NCBI GenBank assembly: GCA_002429455.1
Contig: DIZU01000134.1
Span: 1 to 13,223, forward strand
DNA: 13,223 bases
Reading direction: 5' to 3'
Source of the DNA: Methylotenera sp. UBA6020
GTDB taxonomy: Bacteria > Pseudomonadota > Gammaproteobacteria > Burkholderiales > Methylophilaceae
A model generated the notes under the pieces. It had not been told where the DNA came from. It ran no database searches and saw only the letters and a list, made by a program, of their open reading frames with translations. The position numbers and the translations under genes were made by a program. Below are positions 1 to 6,843 of this stretch, piece by piece (within the stretch, counting starts at the first letter, position 1; each line of letters opens with the position of its first letter).

Positions 1-60
1 ATGCAGTGTATAGTGATAGATGTTTGTAATTATAAAGAAAAAGTTAGGATTTAACTAAAC

Positions 61-720
61 ATGGCGTATACACAAGACGAATTAAAGCAACAAGTAGCAA
101 AAGCAGCGGTTGAGTATGTAAAAGGCGGCATTATTGGCGTGGGTACAGGCTCAACCGCTAACTTTTTTATTGAAGAGCTTGCGAAAGTAAAACATAAAAT
201 TGATGGTGCAGTAGCTAGCTCTGAGGCCACCGCACAACGCTTGCGCGGCCATGGTATTGAAGTGTTTGACCTTAACAGTGTAGATGGCATGGATATTTAT
301 GTGGATGGTGCCGACGAAATTACCGAACATCTGCACATGATTAAAGGTGGTGGCGGTGCATTAACGCGTGAAAAAATCGTGGCGGCAGTTGCCAAACAAT
401 TCATTTGTATCTGTGACGCAAGTAAACTAGTACCAGTGATGGGCAAATTTCCATTGCCAGTAGAAGTGCTACCAATGGCCAGAAGCTATGTGGCGCGCGA
501 GCTTGTAAAATTAGGCGGCCAACCACAATTGCGCGATTTCACGACCGATAATGGCAACGTTATTTTGGATGTACATGGCTTAACTATTACAGACCCAATT
601 GAATTGGAGTCAAAAATCAATCAAATAGTCGGTGTAGTCACCAACGGTTTGTTTGCGGCACGACCAGCGAATGTACTGTTATTGGCCACAGCTGATGGAG
701 TTAAAACTTATAAAAAATAA
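61..720 (+). CDS. rpiA: Ribose-5-phosphate isomerase A
   Basis: Cytosolic enzyme that interconverts ribose 5-phosphate and ribulose 5-phosphate in the non-oxidative pentose phosphate pathway; in a methylotroph this would also feed the ribulose monophosphate cycle (inference). The 219 residues equal the usual RpiA length. The phosphate-binding loop GTGSTANFF lies at residues 28-36, ASSEAT at 52-57, DGADE at 82-86 and [11 protein letters not shown] at 95-105. D82, D85, K95 and E104 match the E. coli active-site Asp81, Asp84, Lys94 and Glu103. The start is the only ATG that gives the conserved N-terminus; an AGGA lies about 11 bases upstream, so the ribosome site is weak. phoU follows in the same direction after 93 bases. 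Identification is secure. Confidence 0.97.
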   Translation: MAYTQDELKQQVAKAAVEYVKGGIIGVGTGSTANFFIEELAKVKHKIDGAVASSEATAQRLRGHGIEVFDLNSVDGMDIYVDGADEITEHLHMIKGGGGALTREKIVAAVAKQFICICDASKLVPVMGKFPLPVEVLPMARSYVARELVKLGGQPQLRDFTTDNGNVILDVHGLTITDPIELESKINQIVGVVTNGLFAARPANVLLLATADGVKTYKK

Positions 721-722
721 TG

Positions 723-774
723 ACTAACGATACAATTTGAAATATTGTTGTCATATTGGTTCAATATCATTAGT
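723..774. promoter_or_regulatory. Imperfect inverted repeat in the rpiA-phoU gap
   Basis: ACTAACGATA (723-732) and TATCATTAGT (765-774) are inverted copies with one mismatch, and TTGAA (737-741) / TTCAA (760-764) extends the pairing after a small bulge. The left half also holds TTGTCAT (748-754), close to the first half of the E. coli Pho box, but the second half-site (GTTCAAT, 759-765) is poor. No T-run follows, so it is not a normal terminator. It may be part of the phoU promoter region; this is a weak call. Confidence 0.25.
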
Positions 775-813
775 GATTAAAACGCTGTAATTAAAAAAAC
801 TCAAGGAAGCATA

Positions 814-1521
814 ATGCAATCTGAACATACCTTTAAGCAGTATGACGCTGAATTAGAAGCTGTGCGTGCCAAAGTGCTTGAAATGGGCGGCTTGGTAGAG
901 CAGCAAATTGTAAGCGCGCTAGAAGCGTTGGTAAAAGCCGACCCTAATCTAGCTAAAGAGGTGATGGAAAACGATCGCCGTGTCAATGCGCTAGAAGTAC
1001 AAATTGACGAAGACTGTAGTCACATCATTGCGCGCCGTCAGCCAGCAGCAGGTGATTTGCGTATGGTGATGATGATGGTTAAAACCATTACCGATCTTGA
1101 GCGTATTGGTGACGAAGCCACTAAAATTGCGCGTACTGCACAAAAAATATTTGATGAAGACCGCATGTACAAAGCGCGCTTCAACGAAATTAAAGCGATG
1201 GTGGCTTTGGTGCGTGAAATGTTGCGTACAGCGTTAGATGGTTTTGCACGTTTGGATGTGAGCAAAACGGTTGAGGTCGCCAGACAGGATGAGCTGGTAG
1301 ATGAGCATTTTCGTGCCGCTATGCGTCAGCTAATCACGTTTATGCTTGAAGACCCACGTACCATTTCCATGTCATTAGAAGTGCTGTTTGTGGCAAAAGC
1401 GATTGAACGTATTGGTGACCACGCTAAAAACATCGCAGAATATGTGGTGTATATGGTTAAAGGTAAAGATGTGCGCCACACCTCTGTGCAAGAGATGGAA
1501 CGTGAGACTTTGCAGCCTTAG
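814..1521 (+). CDS. phoU: Phosphate signalling regulator PhoU
   Basis: PhoU is a cytosolic helical protein that links the Pst phosphate transporter to the PhoR/PhoB two-component system and restrains phosphate uptake and Pho regulon activity. The 235 residues are typical. The sequence shows the two tandem three-helix PhoU repeats: the first carries ENDRRVNALEVQIDEDC (52-68) and LERIGDEATKIA (95-106), the second repeats the pattern with QDELVDEHFRAAM and IERIGDHAKNIAEYV. These acidic clusters are the metal-binding motifs of the family. The start is supported by AAGGA at 803-807. No pst or phoBR genes are in view, so phoU stands apart from them here. It ends just before a strong hairpin terminator. 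Confidence 0.95.
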   Translation: MQSEHTFKQYDAELEAVRAKVLEMGGLVEQQIVSALEALVKADPNLAKEVMENDRRVNALEVQIDEDCSHIIARRQPAAGDLRMVMMMVKTITDLERIGDEATKIARTAQKIFDEDRMYKARFNEIKAMVALVREMLRTALDGFARLDVSKTVEVARQDELVDEHFRAAMRQLITFMLEDPRTISMSLEVLFVAKAIERIGDHAKNIAEYVVYMVKGKDVRHTSVQEMERETLQP

Positions 1522-1536
1522 TGGTTTAGTTGATTG

Positions 1537-1572
1537 AAAACAAAAAGCGCCTATTAAGGCGCTTTTTGTTTT
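1537..1572. terminator. Bidirectional intrinsic terminator between phoU and yggX
   Basis: A perfect 16-base-pair stem joins 1537-1552 and 1557-1572 across an ATTA loop. The core is AAAAAGCGCC / GGCGCTTTTT, with T-runs on both strands (downstream TTTTT, GTTTTTT, GGTTTT on the plus strand; the matching A/T-rich arm on the minus strand). It lies 15 bases after the phoU stop and about 85 bases after the yggX stop, so it can end both convergent transcripts. Confidence 0.93.
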
Positions 1573-1658
1573 TTGGTTTTCTAGGACCGAGTATGCAACG
1601 TGCATTACGCTATGCTTGAAAGGAATCTGTCAGTGGTAACTGACGCAATTCAAAAAAT

Positions 1659-1931
1659 CTAACTTTTCTCCGGAACGTAGCCACTCGCAGTATCTGCGCC
1701 ATCACCAAAAAAATATTTCTCGGTTTGTTCACTCAAATACTTACGTGCGGCCGGATCGGCCAAGCTGAGGCGATTTTCGTTCACCAGCATGGTTTGTTGT
1801 TTTAGCCATGCGGCCCATGCCTCTTTAGAAACATGCATATAAATACGTTTGCCAAGTTCGCCCGGGTATGGGGGGAAGTCCATGCCTTCCGCTTCTTTAC
1901 CTAATTTAATGCAATTGACTGTACGTGCCAT
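1659..1931 (-). CDS. yggX: Fe(2+)-trafficking protein of the YggX family
   Basis: Small cytosolic protein of 90 residues, the normal family length, linked to iron handling, protection of Fe-S clusters and resistance to oxidative damage. Family hallmarks visible are [17 protein letters not shown] at the N-terminus with the single Cys7, the [11 protein letters not shown] segment (20-30), and [19 protein letters not shown] (39-57). AAAGG sits about 7 bases before the ATG on the minus strand. It is transcribed alone, divergent from dgkA and convergent with phoU; the 162-base gap to dgkA must hold both promoters, but I see no convincing -35/-10 pair there. The exact biochemical role is unsettled even in E. 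coli. Confidence 0.95.
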   Translation of the reverse strand: MARTVNCIKLGKEAEGMDFPPYPGELGKRIYMHVSKEAWAAWLKQQTMLVNENRLSLADPAARKYLSEQTEKYFFGDGADTASGYVPEKS

Positions 1932-2093
1932 AATTTACCTTTGTTTAACTGATGAATAAGCAACGCCATGAATTGGTGAGACTACTAATAGGCTAATCTA
2001 TAGGCAGATGCTTAAAACATAATGATAGCGCATGTTAAAATCTATGTATTGAAATCTACAAGTTAAAATTTAGCTCATATAGTTAGAAAGCCC

Positions 2094-2492
2094 ATGATGC
2101 AAACACCTGAAAATAAAAAAACAGACGTAAGTCCATTCAAAGGTAAAACAGGCCTGCGCCGTTTAATCAATGCTTTTGGTTATTCCTTGGACGGCTTTAA
2201 AGCCGCATTTGAGCATGAAGATGCGTTCAGGCAAGAGGTATTTCTCGCGCTGGTGTTGATTCCACTGGCGTTTTATTTGGGCAAAAACCCTATCGAACAA
2301 GCGTTGATGATCGCTAGTGTATTGTTGGTGCTGATTGTAGAGCTGTTGAATTCAGCGATTGAAGCAGCGGTAGATCACACCTCGACAGAGCGCAATGCGC
2401 TCGCCAAGCGTGCTAAAGACATTGGTAGTGCAGCGGTTTTTTTAGCGTTGATGATCGTGGTCGTGGTTTGGGGTTTGATGCTTCTTGGTTAG
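2094..2492 (+). CDS. dgkA: Diacylglycerol kinase (inner membrane)
   Basis: Trimeric inner-membrane kinase that phosphorylates diacylglycerol to phosphatidic acid, recycling the lipid left by membrane-derived oligosaccharide synthesis. The protein has 132 residues, about ten more than E. coli DgkA, because of a polar N-terminal tail. The core is clear: GLRRLINAFGYSLDG (20-34), EDAFRQE (42-48), three membrane helices at about 49-65, 69-90 and 110-131, and the signature VELLNSAIEAAVD (82-94). E83, N86 and E90 match E. coli Glu69, Asn72 and Glu76, the catalytic and metal-binding residues. Two adjacent ATGs (2094, 2097) could both serve; the ribosome site (AGAAAG) is weak. It converges on the TonB receptor gene. 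Confidence 0.94.
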   Translation: MMQTPENKKTDVSPFKGKTGLRRLINAFGYSLDGFKAAFEHEDAFRQEVFLALVLIPLAFYLGKNPIEQALMIASVLLVLIVELLNSAIEAAVDHTSTERNALAKRAKDIGSAAVFLALMIVVVVWGLMLLG

Positions 2493-2501
2493 TCTATTTT
2501 T

Positions 2502-2526
2502 TAGGAGCGGTCTGTGACCGCTCCTA
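2502..2526. repeat. REP-like palindrome between convergent genes
   Basis: A perfect 11-base-pair inverted repeat, TAGGAGCGGTC (2502-2512) and GACCGCTCCTA (2516-2526), closes a TGT loop. The six Ts lie before the stem on the plus strand, not after it, and no T-run follows on the minus strand, so it does not fit an intrinsic terminator well. The GTAGGAGCGG word resembles the head of REP elements dispersed by RAYT transposases in Pseudomonas and relatives, and a convergent intergenic site is where such elements usually sit. Only one copy occurs in this window, so the REP reading is inference. Confidence 0.55.
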
Positions 2527-2549
2527 CATCAAACCTAGATACTTACAAA

Positions 2550-4607
2550 TTAAAAATCACTACGGAAGCCAATCAACACTGCACGTGCGCCTTGTGGTGC
2601 AATGTCTTTTAAAATAGAAGTATGCTCGCGAATTTCTTGGTTGAGCAGATTATTGGCCTTGGCAAATAGCTCTATATTCAGCTTGGTGGGCAGTTTATAC
2701 GACACTAGCGCACTAACGTCGGTGTAGCCATCAGTTGCTAGCTCATTAGCTGCGGTACGGTTCTGGTCAAATGCATGCAGCACATCCATCCTCGCGCCAA
2801 AGCTATTCTTTTGATAATGCAAACCTGCGCCTATGCGTAGTGGTGCAATGCGTGGCAATGGGTCACCAGTTGTCAGGTTAGTCGCGCGTACATAGTCACC
2901 GCTTAGGTTTAAATTCAAATGATCGTCTAGCGCAAACTTACCGGTTGCTTCAAAGCCTTTGAAGCTTGCTTCTACTGCGGTAAATTGTGCCACTGGTAAA
3001 CCTGCTTGTGTGCTGCCGGTATCAAGTAATCCGATAAAGCTGCTAAAGCGGGTGTAGTAAGGCCCAACACTAAATGAGTTTTTACCGTCTTTCCAACGGA
3101 TTTGTGCATCAATGCCGTTAGAACGTTCTTCCCCAAAATTGGGGTCGCCCACTTCAAATTGCCCGGTGGCAAGGTGTGCGCCATTGGCGTAAAGCTCAAA
3201 ATAGCTAGGCGCACGCTCATTATGTGAAAGATTGCTGGCAAATGACCAAGTCGGGTTCAACGTATAAATTCCACCAAGTGCGTAGCTGGTTGGGTTAAAG
3301 CTGCTATTTTGTGCAGGGCCAAACTTAGCATTGGCACTAGCATCCACAGTGGCATGTTCTGTGCGGCCACCAAAACTTACTTTTAATTGGTCTATTGGTA
3401 ATTCCTCATATACATAGAGTGCTTGGGTTTGTGTGTTGGTGCTAGGGACAAAGGCTTCTTCACCTAATGCCTCAAAGGTGGTGTTTTGAAATTGAAATCC
3501 TAACACGCCGCTTATACTGCCAAGGCTGGTATTGATAGGTGTATGACCCGCTTCAAGTGAGCCTTCAATCCCATGGTTTTTGAAGGTAGTACCAACAACG
3601 CCGCTTTCCAGTTCTTGGTGTTCATAATCGGTATGAGCTAAGCGGATTTTCACACGGTTGATAAGGTTGCCTAGCCCTAATTTATCTAAATCATGAAATT
3701 CGGAGGCAATATCCCAACGCTGGCTCTTCATATCAATACGCACGGCTTCTTCAGCCACGGTGCCATAGTTATTGTTAAGTTCTGAGTACGATGCACCCAG
3801 ATAACCGTGATCAAAAGTGAGCGATGCGCCAATTGCACCGCCATCGCCATTAGCACTGCTATTCACCAGCTTGCCACTATTGATACGCGGCGTGCCATCG
3901 AACTCACTTTTTCTGCGTGATACAGCAAACCCAGGAATATCTAAATCGCTGGTTTTGCGACTATATGCATCACCATGAATAGCCAATTGGCCATTGCCAG
4001 CATCAACCACGCCCGCAACATTGCTTTGACTATCTGGGCCGCCCAAGCGTGCTTCGGTTCGGCCCGTAATACCATCTAATTTTTCGGTTGGAATACGATG
4101 GTCAATCGCGTTAACCGCACCGCCAACGGCACTGCCGCCATATAGTAGCGCTGCAGGGCCGCGTACCACATCAATTTGTTCAATAATTAATGGGTCAATG
4201 GAGACGGCATGGTCAAAACTTAAGCTGGATGCATCTAAAACGCCAACACCATTTTGCATAATACGCACGCGCTCGGCGTCTAGCCCGCGAATCACCGGGC
4301 GTGAAGCATTGGGGCCAAAGTGGGTTGCACTGACACCGGGAATGCCATTAAGTGTATCGCCCAAGGTGCTTTCGCGTTTGAGCGATAATTCACGACCGTT
4401 CAATACAGAAACAGGCACTATGAGCTCTTCCGAACCTAGGCCTAACGGGTTGCCAGTCACGGATACTGAAGGCAGGTCGATGTTAGTCGTGGCTTCGTCA
4501 GCAAACACTAGCGGGCTGGTAAGTGCTGTGATAATGCTCAGAAATATGGATTTGTAATATAAAGCCGGCTGCAATATGCATTGCAGCTTGTTGGTTTTGT
4601 TATTCAT
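2550..4607 (-). CDS. ZnuD-like TonB-dependent outer-membrane metal receptor
   Basis: Outer-membrane beta-barrel that takes up a metal or metal complex using TonB energy. From the ATG at 4607 it has 685 residues: signal peptide 1-36 (cut after VFA), TonB box IDLPSVSVT (43-51), plug about 55-172 with RPVIRGLDAERVRI and VVRGPAALLYGGSAVGG, then a barrel ending in Phe685, the usual assembly signal. Resemblance to meningococcal ZnuD is strong in SFDHAVSID (130-138), in NERAPSYFELYANGAHLATG (463-482) with FEVGD...ERSN following, and in the ANNLLNQ near the end. The long His/Asp-rich extracellular loop of ZnuD is absent (short segment about 277-305). A longer reading starts at a TTG (4625), but GAGG lies 5 bases before the ATG, so I chose 4607. 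Probable operon with the small gene upstream. Zinc as substrate is inferred. Confidence 0.9.
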   Translation of the reverse strand: MNNKTNKLQCILQPALYYKSIFLSIITALTSPLVFADEATTNIDLPSVSVTGNPLGLGSEELIVPVSVLNGRELSLKRESTLGDTLNGIPGVSATHFGPNASRPVIRGLDAERVRIMQNGVGVLDASSLSFDHAVSIDPLIIEQIDVVRGPAALLYGGSAVGGAVNAIDHRIPTEKLDGITGRTEARLGGPDSQSNVAGVVDAGNGQLAIHGDAYSRKTSDLDIPGFAVSRRKSEFDGTPRINSGKLVNSSANGDGGAIGASLTFDHGYLGASYSELNNNYGTVAEEAVRIDMKSQRWDIASEFHDLDKLGLGNLINRVKIRLAHTDYEHQELESGVVGTTFKNHGIEGSLEAGHTPINTSLGSISGVLGFQFQNTTFEALGEEAFVPSTNTQTQALYVYEELPIDQLKVSFGGRTEHATVDASANAKFGPAQNSSFNPTSYALGGIYTLNPTWSFASNLSHNERAPSYFELYANGAHLATGQFEVGDPNFGEERSNGIDAQIRWKDGKNSFSVGPYYTRFSSFIGLLDTGSTQAGLPVAQFTAVEASFKGFEATGKFALDDHLNLNLSGDYVRATNLTTGDPLPRIAPLRIGAGLHYQKNSFGARMDVLHAFDQNRTAANELATDGYTDVSALVSYKLPTKLNIELFAKANNLLNQEIREHTSILKDIAPQGARAVLIGFRSDF
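4568..4587 (-). promoter_or_regulatory. Hairpin inside the start of the TonB receptor coding region
   Basis: GCTGCAAT (4568-4575) and ATTGCAGC (4580-4587) form a perfect 8-base-pair stem with a 4-base loop, about 20-40 bases after the receptor ATG on the minus strand, within signal-peptide codons. It could slow ribosome entry or be incidental; function unproven. Confidence 0.35.
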
Positions 4608-4670
4608 GAATGCCTCGCAAAACAATAGTAAAGGTAGCCAGACTGACTGTAATTTAAGGCTACAAATAGT

Positions 4671-4693
4671 GCAGGCACTAGTTTTAGTGCTGC
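4671..4693 (-). promoter_or_regulatory. Stem-loop between the DUF2946-like gene and the TonB receptor
   Basis: On the minus strand GCAGCACTA and TAGTGCCTGC pair over nine bases with one bulged C and an AAAC loop. It follows the small gene's stop by about 12 bases and lies some 65 bases before the receptor ATG. No T-run follows. The neighbouring extra copy of TAGTGC (4667-4672) gives a possible alternative pairing. It may be an mRNA processing or attenuation element, or only stabilise the upstream message. Confidence 0.4.
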
Positions 4694-4705
4694 AAATAAC
4701 TAAGG

Positions 4706-5062
4706 TTACGCTGAGATAGGCGGCGCGCGGGCTTTGTAAGTGCGAGGTTCAACGTATGTGTGTGTTGGAGGGTTAGTGCTAATTTGCAGATTAGTAGTAA
4801 CAACAAGCGATATCGCTGCAGGCGCGCTTGATATGATGTTGCCCAGTTCTGCATAACTTACACATTTTTCGCAAACTGGGTTGTGTGGCGTTGGGTCGTT
4901 ATGACCATTTTTATTATTTTGGGCCGGACTTTTGTTGAAGTCTTGCTGTTGTTTCTGTGCTGATGCATCTGAGTAGTGCGAGATTTCATGCGTCATGGCA
5001 CCAATTTGGGCAATGCCAAATGATGTAATGAGCAAGAAAGAAAATATTAAACGATGCAACAT
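4706..5062 (-). CDS. Small secreted His/Cys protein resembling DUF2946
   Basis: A 118-residue protein of unknown function. Residues 1-22 form a hydrophobic signal or anchor segment (LIFSFLLITSFGIAQIGA). It is followed by potential metal ligands H25, H29, H54, H60 and the pair C64-E-K-C67, a second hydrophobic stretch about 75-90 (IISSAPAAISLVV), and a basic C-terminus KARAPP. This layout, with a signal, scattered His, CxxC, a short hydrophobic helix and an R-APP tail, resembles the DUF2946 group, which is often found beside TonB-dependent metal receptors; I cannot confirm family membership. It is the first gene of a likely two-gene unit with the ZnuD-like receptor (98 bases apart by the chosen start). 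A periplasmic metal chaperone or sensor role is inference. No ribosome site is visible before the ATG. Confidence 0.75.
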   Translation of the reverse strand: MLHRLIFSFLLITSFGIAQIGAMTHEISHYSDASAQKQQQDFNKSPAQNNKNGHNDPTPHNPVCEKCVSYAELGNIISSAPAAISLVVTTNLQISTNPPTHTYVEPRTYKARAPPISA

Positions 5063-5077
5063 GATTGCATTTTAGCA
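5054..5077 (-). promoter_or_regulatory. Putative leaderless promoter and operator of the metal-uptake unit
   Basis: On the minus strand an extended -10, TGC TAAAAT (5077-5069), is separated from the ATG at 5062 by six bases, so transcription should start at or next to the start codon. No Shine-Dalgarno sequence is present and no good -35 is seen. A perfect inverted repeat ATGCAA (5054-5059) / TTGCAT (5065-5070) with a 5-base spacer spans the -10 edge and the start codon, where a repressor would block initiation. It does not match the Zur or Fur box sequences I know from E. coli or Neisseria. Confidence 0.4.
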
Positions 5078-5103
5078 GAAAAATAATTCAATATTCAGCA
5101 AAT

Positions 5104-5128
5104 AAAAAAACGGCCGACTAGTCGGCCG
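5104..5128 (-). terminator. Intrinsic terminator of sodB
   Basis: On the minus strand the perfect 18-base palindrome CGGCCGACTAGTCGGCCG (5111-5128; 7-base-pair stem, CTAG loop) is followed directly by seven Ts (5110-5104). It begins 23 bases after the sodB stop and insulates the metal-uptake unit. Confidence 0.95.
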
Positions 5129-5151
5129 CCATATGCGCTATAACTTGGTGT

Positions 5152-5736
5152 TTAGCTAGCGAAGTTTGCGCTAGCAAAACCCCAGTTTGCTAAAGAAGCT
5201 AAGAATACTTCAACGTATTTAGCACGTGCGTTACGGTAGTCAATGTAATAAGCATGTTCCCATACATCAATCGTCAACAGCGCTTTATCACCTGTTGTTA
5301 GCGGAGTGCCGGCAGCACCCATGTTCACGATATCGACTGAGCCGTCGGCTTTTTTCACTAACCATGTCCAGCCAGAGCCAAAGTTACCAACCGCTGAGGC
5401 TTGAAATGCTTTTTTAAACTCTTCAAATGAGCCCCATTTTGCATTGATAGCCTCAGCTAATGCCCCAGTAGGAGCGCTGCCGCCGTTAGGCTTCATGCTG
5501 TTCCAAAAGAAGGTGTGGTTCCAGACTTGTGCTGCGTTGTTGTAAATGCCGGCTGCAGATTTCTTGATGATTTCTTCTAAACTGGCGTTTTCAAACTCTG
5601 TGCCTTTGATAAGGTTGTTTAAATTAGTCACGTAAGTTTGATGATGTTTGCCGTAGTGAAACTCAATGGTTTCTTCTGAAATATGCGGTGCTAAAGCGTT
5701 TTTAGCGTAGGGTAGGGCTGGTAAAGTGTGTTCCAT
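5152..5736 (-). CDS. sodB: Superoxide dismutase, iron type
   Basis: Cytosolic dimeric enzyme converting superoxide to hydrogen peroxide and oxygen. From the ATG at 5736 the protein has 194 residues, as for E. coli SodB, and begins [20 protein letters not shown]. The metal ligands are H27, H74, D157 and H161 (in [15 protein letters not shown]). Q70 in [14 protein letters not shown] is the second-sphere glutamine typical of Fe-SOD rather than Mn-SOD. The frame stays open 20 codons further upstream, but that stretch lacks homology and AAAGGA lies 7 bases before the chosen ATG. It ends at a strong terminator and is separated from xerC by 141 bases, so it is probably monocistronic. Placement beside yggX and a metal receptor is loosely suggestive of a metal/oxidative-stress neighbourhood. 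Confidence 0.97.
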   Translation of the reverse strand: MEHTLPALPYAKNALAPHISEETIEFHYGKHHQTYVTNLNNLIKGTEFENASLEEIIKKSAAGIYNNAAQVWNHTFFWNSMKPNGGSAPTGALAEAINAKWGSFEEFKKAFQASAVGNFGSGWTWLVKKADGSVDIVNMGAAGTPLTTGDKALLTIDVWEHAYYIDYRNARAKYVEVFLASLANWGFASANFAS

Positions 5737-5763
5737 GGTAAATTCCTTTTTGAATTGAAAATG

Positions 5764-5792
5764 TAGATATCCTGGCATTACTTCAACTGCAA
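5764..5792 (-). promoter_or_regulatory. Possible sodB promoter
   Basis: Minus-strand TTGCAG (5792-5787) and TATCTA (5769-5764) are 17 bases apart, giving a start about 20 bases before the sodB ribosome site. Each hexamer matches the sigma-70 consensus only in part. Confidence 0.3.
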
Positions 5793-5877
5793 ACAAATTA
5801 CGTTCAGTTTTTCTCGCAGTTTATTTTTATAACAATTAGCGCTTGTTTCATTTTTGGAGCTGATTTTTTCTTCACTC

Positions 5878-6804
5878 CTATTTTTTTCTAGCTCTAGGGT
5901 GCGCTTTGTCGTATATGGTGGCTAGATGTTGAAAATCAAGGTGCGTATACACTTGTGTAGTGCTAATGTTGGCGTGACCGAGCATTTCTTGCACCGCGCG
6001 TAAATCCTGGCTGGATTGCAGCACGTGGGTGGCAAAGCTATGGCGCAGTAAATGCGGATGCATGTCCGAGTTAATGCCTTGTTTGATCGCCCATGTTTTC
6101 ATGCGGTATTGCACTGCCCGTGGCGTAATGCGCCGCCCTTGTTGCGTCACAAACAGCGCTTTTGGGTTTTTGTCGTCAATGACGATCAGTGCACGCCGTT
6201 GCATCCATAGCCGAATGGCATCACTAGCGTGACTGCCCATGGGCACAATGCGGGTTTTATTGCCTTTACCGGTGACGGTGACGGTGCCTTCGGAAAAGTC
6301 CAGCATGTCAATATCCAGATTTACCAATTCTGCCAAGCGTAAACCTGAAGAGTAGAACAACTCTAAAATGGCATGGTCACGCTGATCAAGCAAACCGTCA
6401 CCCTGGATATCTACAAATTTAACCGCTTGGTCCACAGAGAGTGCTTGCGGCAAGGTTTTAGCCGATTTTGGTGCACGTAAACCCATCACGGGGTTTTGTG
6501 TAAAACCTTTTTGATGGATCAAATAATCATAAAAGCCACGCCATGCGGAGAGTGCGCGCGCAATAGTTTTGCCACTCAAGCCGCGACTATGCAGCGTGGC
6601 GATATAGCGTCTAATTTGCGTATTTTGCACAAGCGCTAAATTATTATTTTCTACACTGTTATTTTTCAGGCCAGCATTTTCAACCAGAGACATTAATAGT
6701 TTGATATCTCGGGCGTAGCTTTGGCAGGTGAGCGTGCTTAAGCCACGCTCAAAGGTTAAATGCTGAAGGTAGTTATCCAGATAGTTCACGCTAAGATGAT
6801 TCAT
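5878..6804 (-). CDS. xerC: Tyrosine recombinase XerC
   Basis: Site-specific recombinase that with XerD acts at dif to resolve chromosome dimers at division. It has 308 residues, normal for XerC. The N-terminal SAM-like core-binding domain spans about 1-110 and the catalytic domain about 120-300. All catalytic residues are seen: R156 (SSGLRLAEL), K180 (TGKGNKTR), H251 and R254 (HPHLLRHSFATH), H277 (LGHANISTTQVY) and Y286, the nucleophile. It is the third gene of dapF-DUF484-xerC, an order conserved in beta- and gammaproteobacteria, which argues for XerC rather than XerD or a phage integrase. There is 39 bases between the DUF484 stop and this start; the ribosome site is poor (GATGAAAAAAC). No clear terminator follows. 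Confidence 0.95.
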   Translation of the reverse strand: MNHLSVNYLDNYLQHLTFERGLSTLTCQSYARDIKLLMSLVENAGLKNNSVENNNLALVQNTQIRRYIATLHSRGLSGKTIARALSAWRGFYDYLIHQKGFTQNPVMGLRAPKSAKTLPQALSVDQAVKFVDIQGDGLLDQRDHAILELFYSSGLRLAELVNLDIDMLDFSEGTVTVTGKGNKTRIVPMGSHASDAIRLWMQRRALIVIDDKNPKALFVTQQGRRITPRAVQYRMKTWAIKQGINSDMHPHLLRHSFATHVLQSSQDLRAVQEMLGHANISTTQVYTHLDFQHLATIYDKAHPRARKK

Positions 6805-6843
6805 TGTTTTTTCATCTTGTTGCAGAAAGCTAAATAAAAATCT

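Noticed and set aside
1629..1644. GTCAGT/ACTGAC hairpin downstream of yggX
   Set aside because: Only six pairs, no T-run; the nearby 16-bp hairpin explains termination better.
1932..2093. ATAGGC direct repeats and promoter-like boxes in the yggX-dgkA gap
   Set aside because: Two short 6-base repeats and AT-rich hexamers with poor spacing are within chance for this composition.
4198..4557. Open frame of 119 codons on the plus strand opposite the TonB receptor
   Set aside because: It is antisense to a strongly supported gene and shows no recognisable motif; other long antisense frames in the window are treated the same way.
4608..4625. Start of the TonB receptor at TTG 4625
   Set aside because: The ATG at 4607 has GAGG five bases upstream and gives a normal signal peptide.
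5737..5796. In-frame 20-codon upstream extension of sodB
   Set aside because: No homology to SOD; AAAGGA lies properly before the ATG at 5736.
5797..5877. Terminator for the dapF-DUF484-xerC operon
   Set aside because: Only a 4-bp GGAG/CTCC pairing with a 14-base loop is present and no T-run, so I do not call one.
5878..6804. Phage or island integrase
   Set aside because: Length, motifs and dapF-DUF484-xerC context identify the housekeeping XerC; no attachment repeats or tRNA adjoin it.
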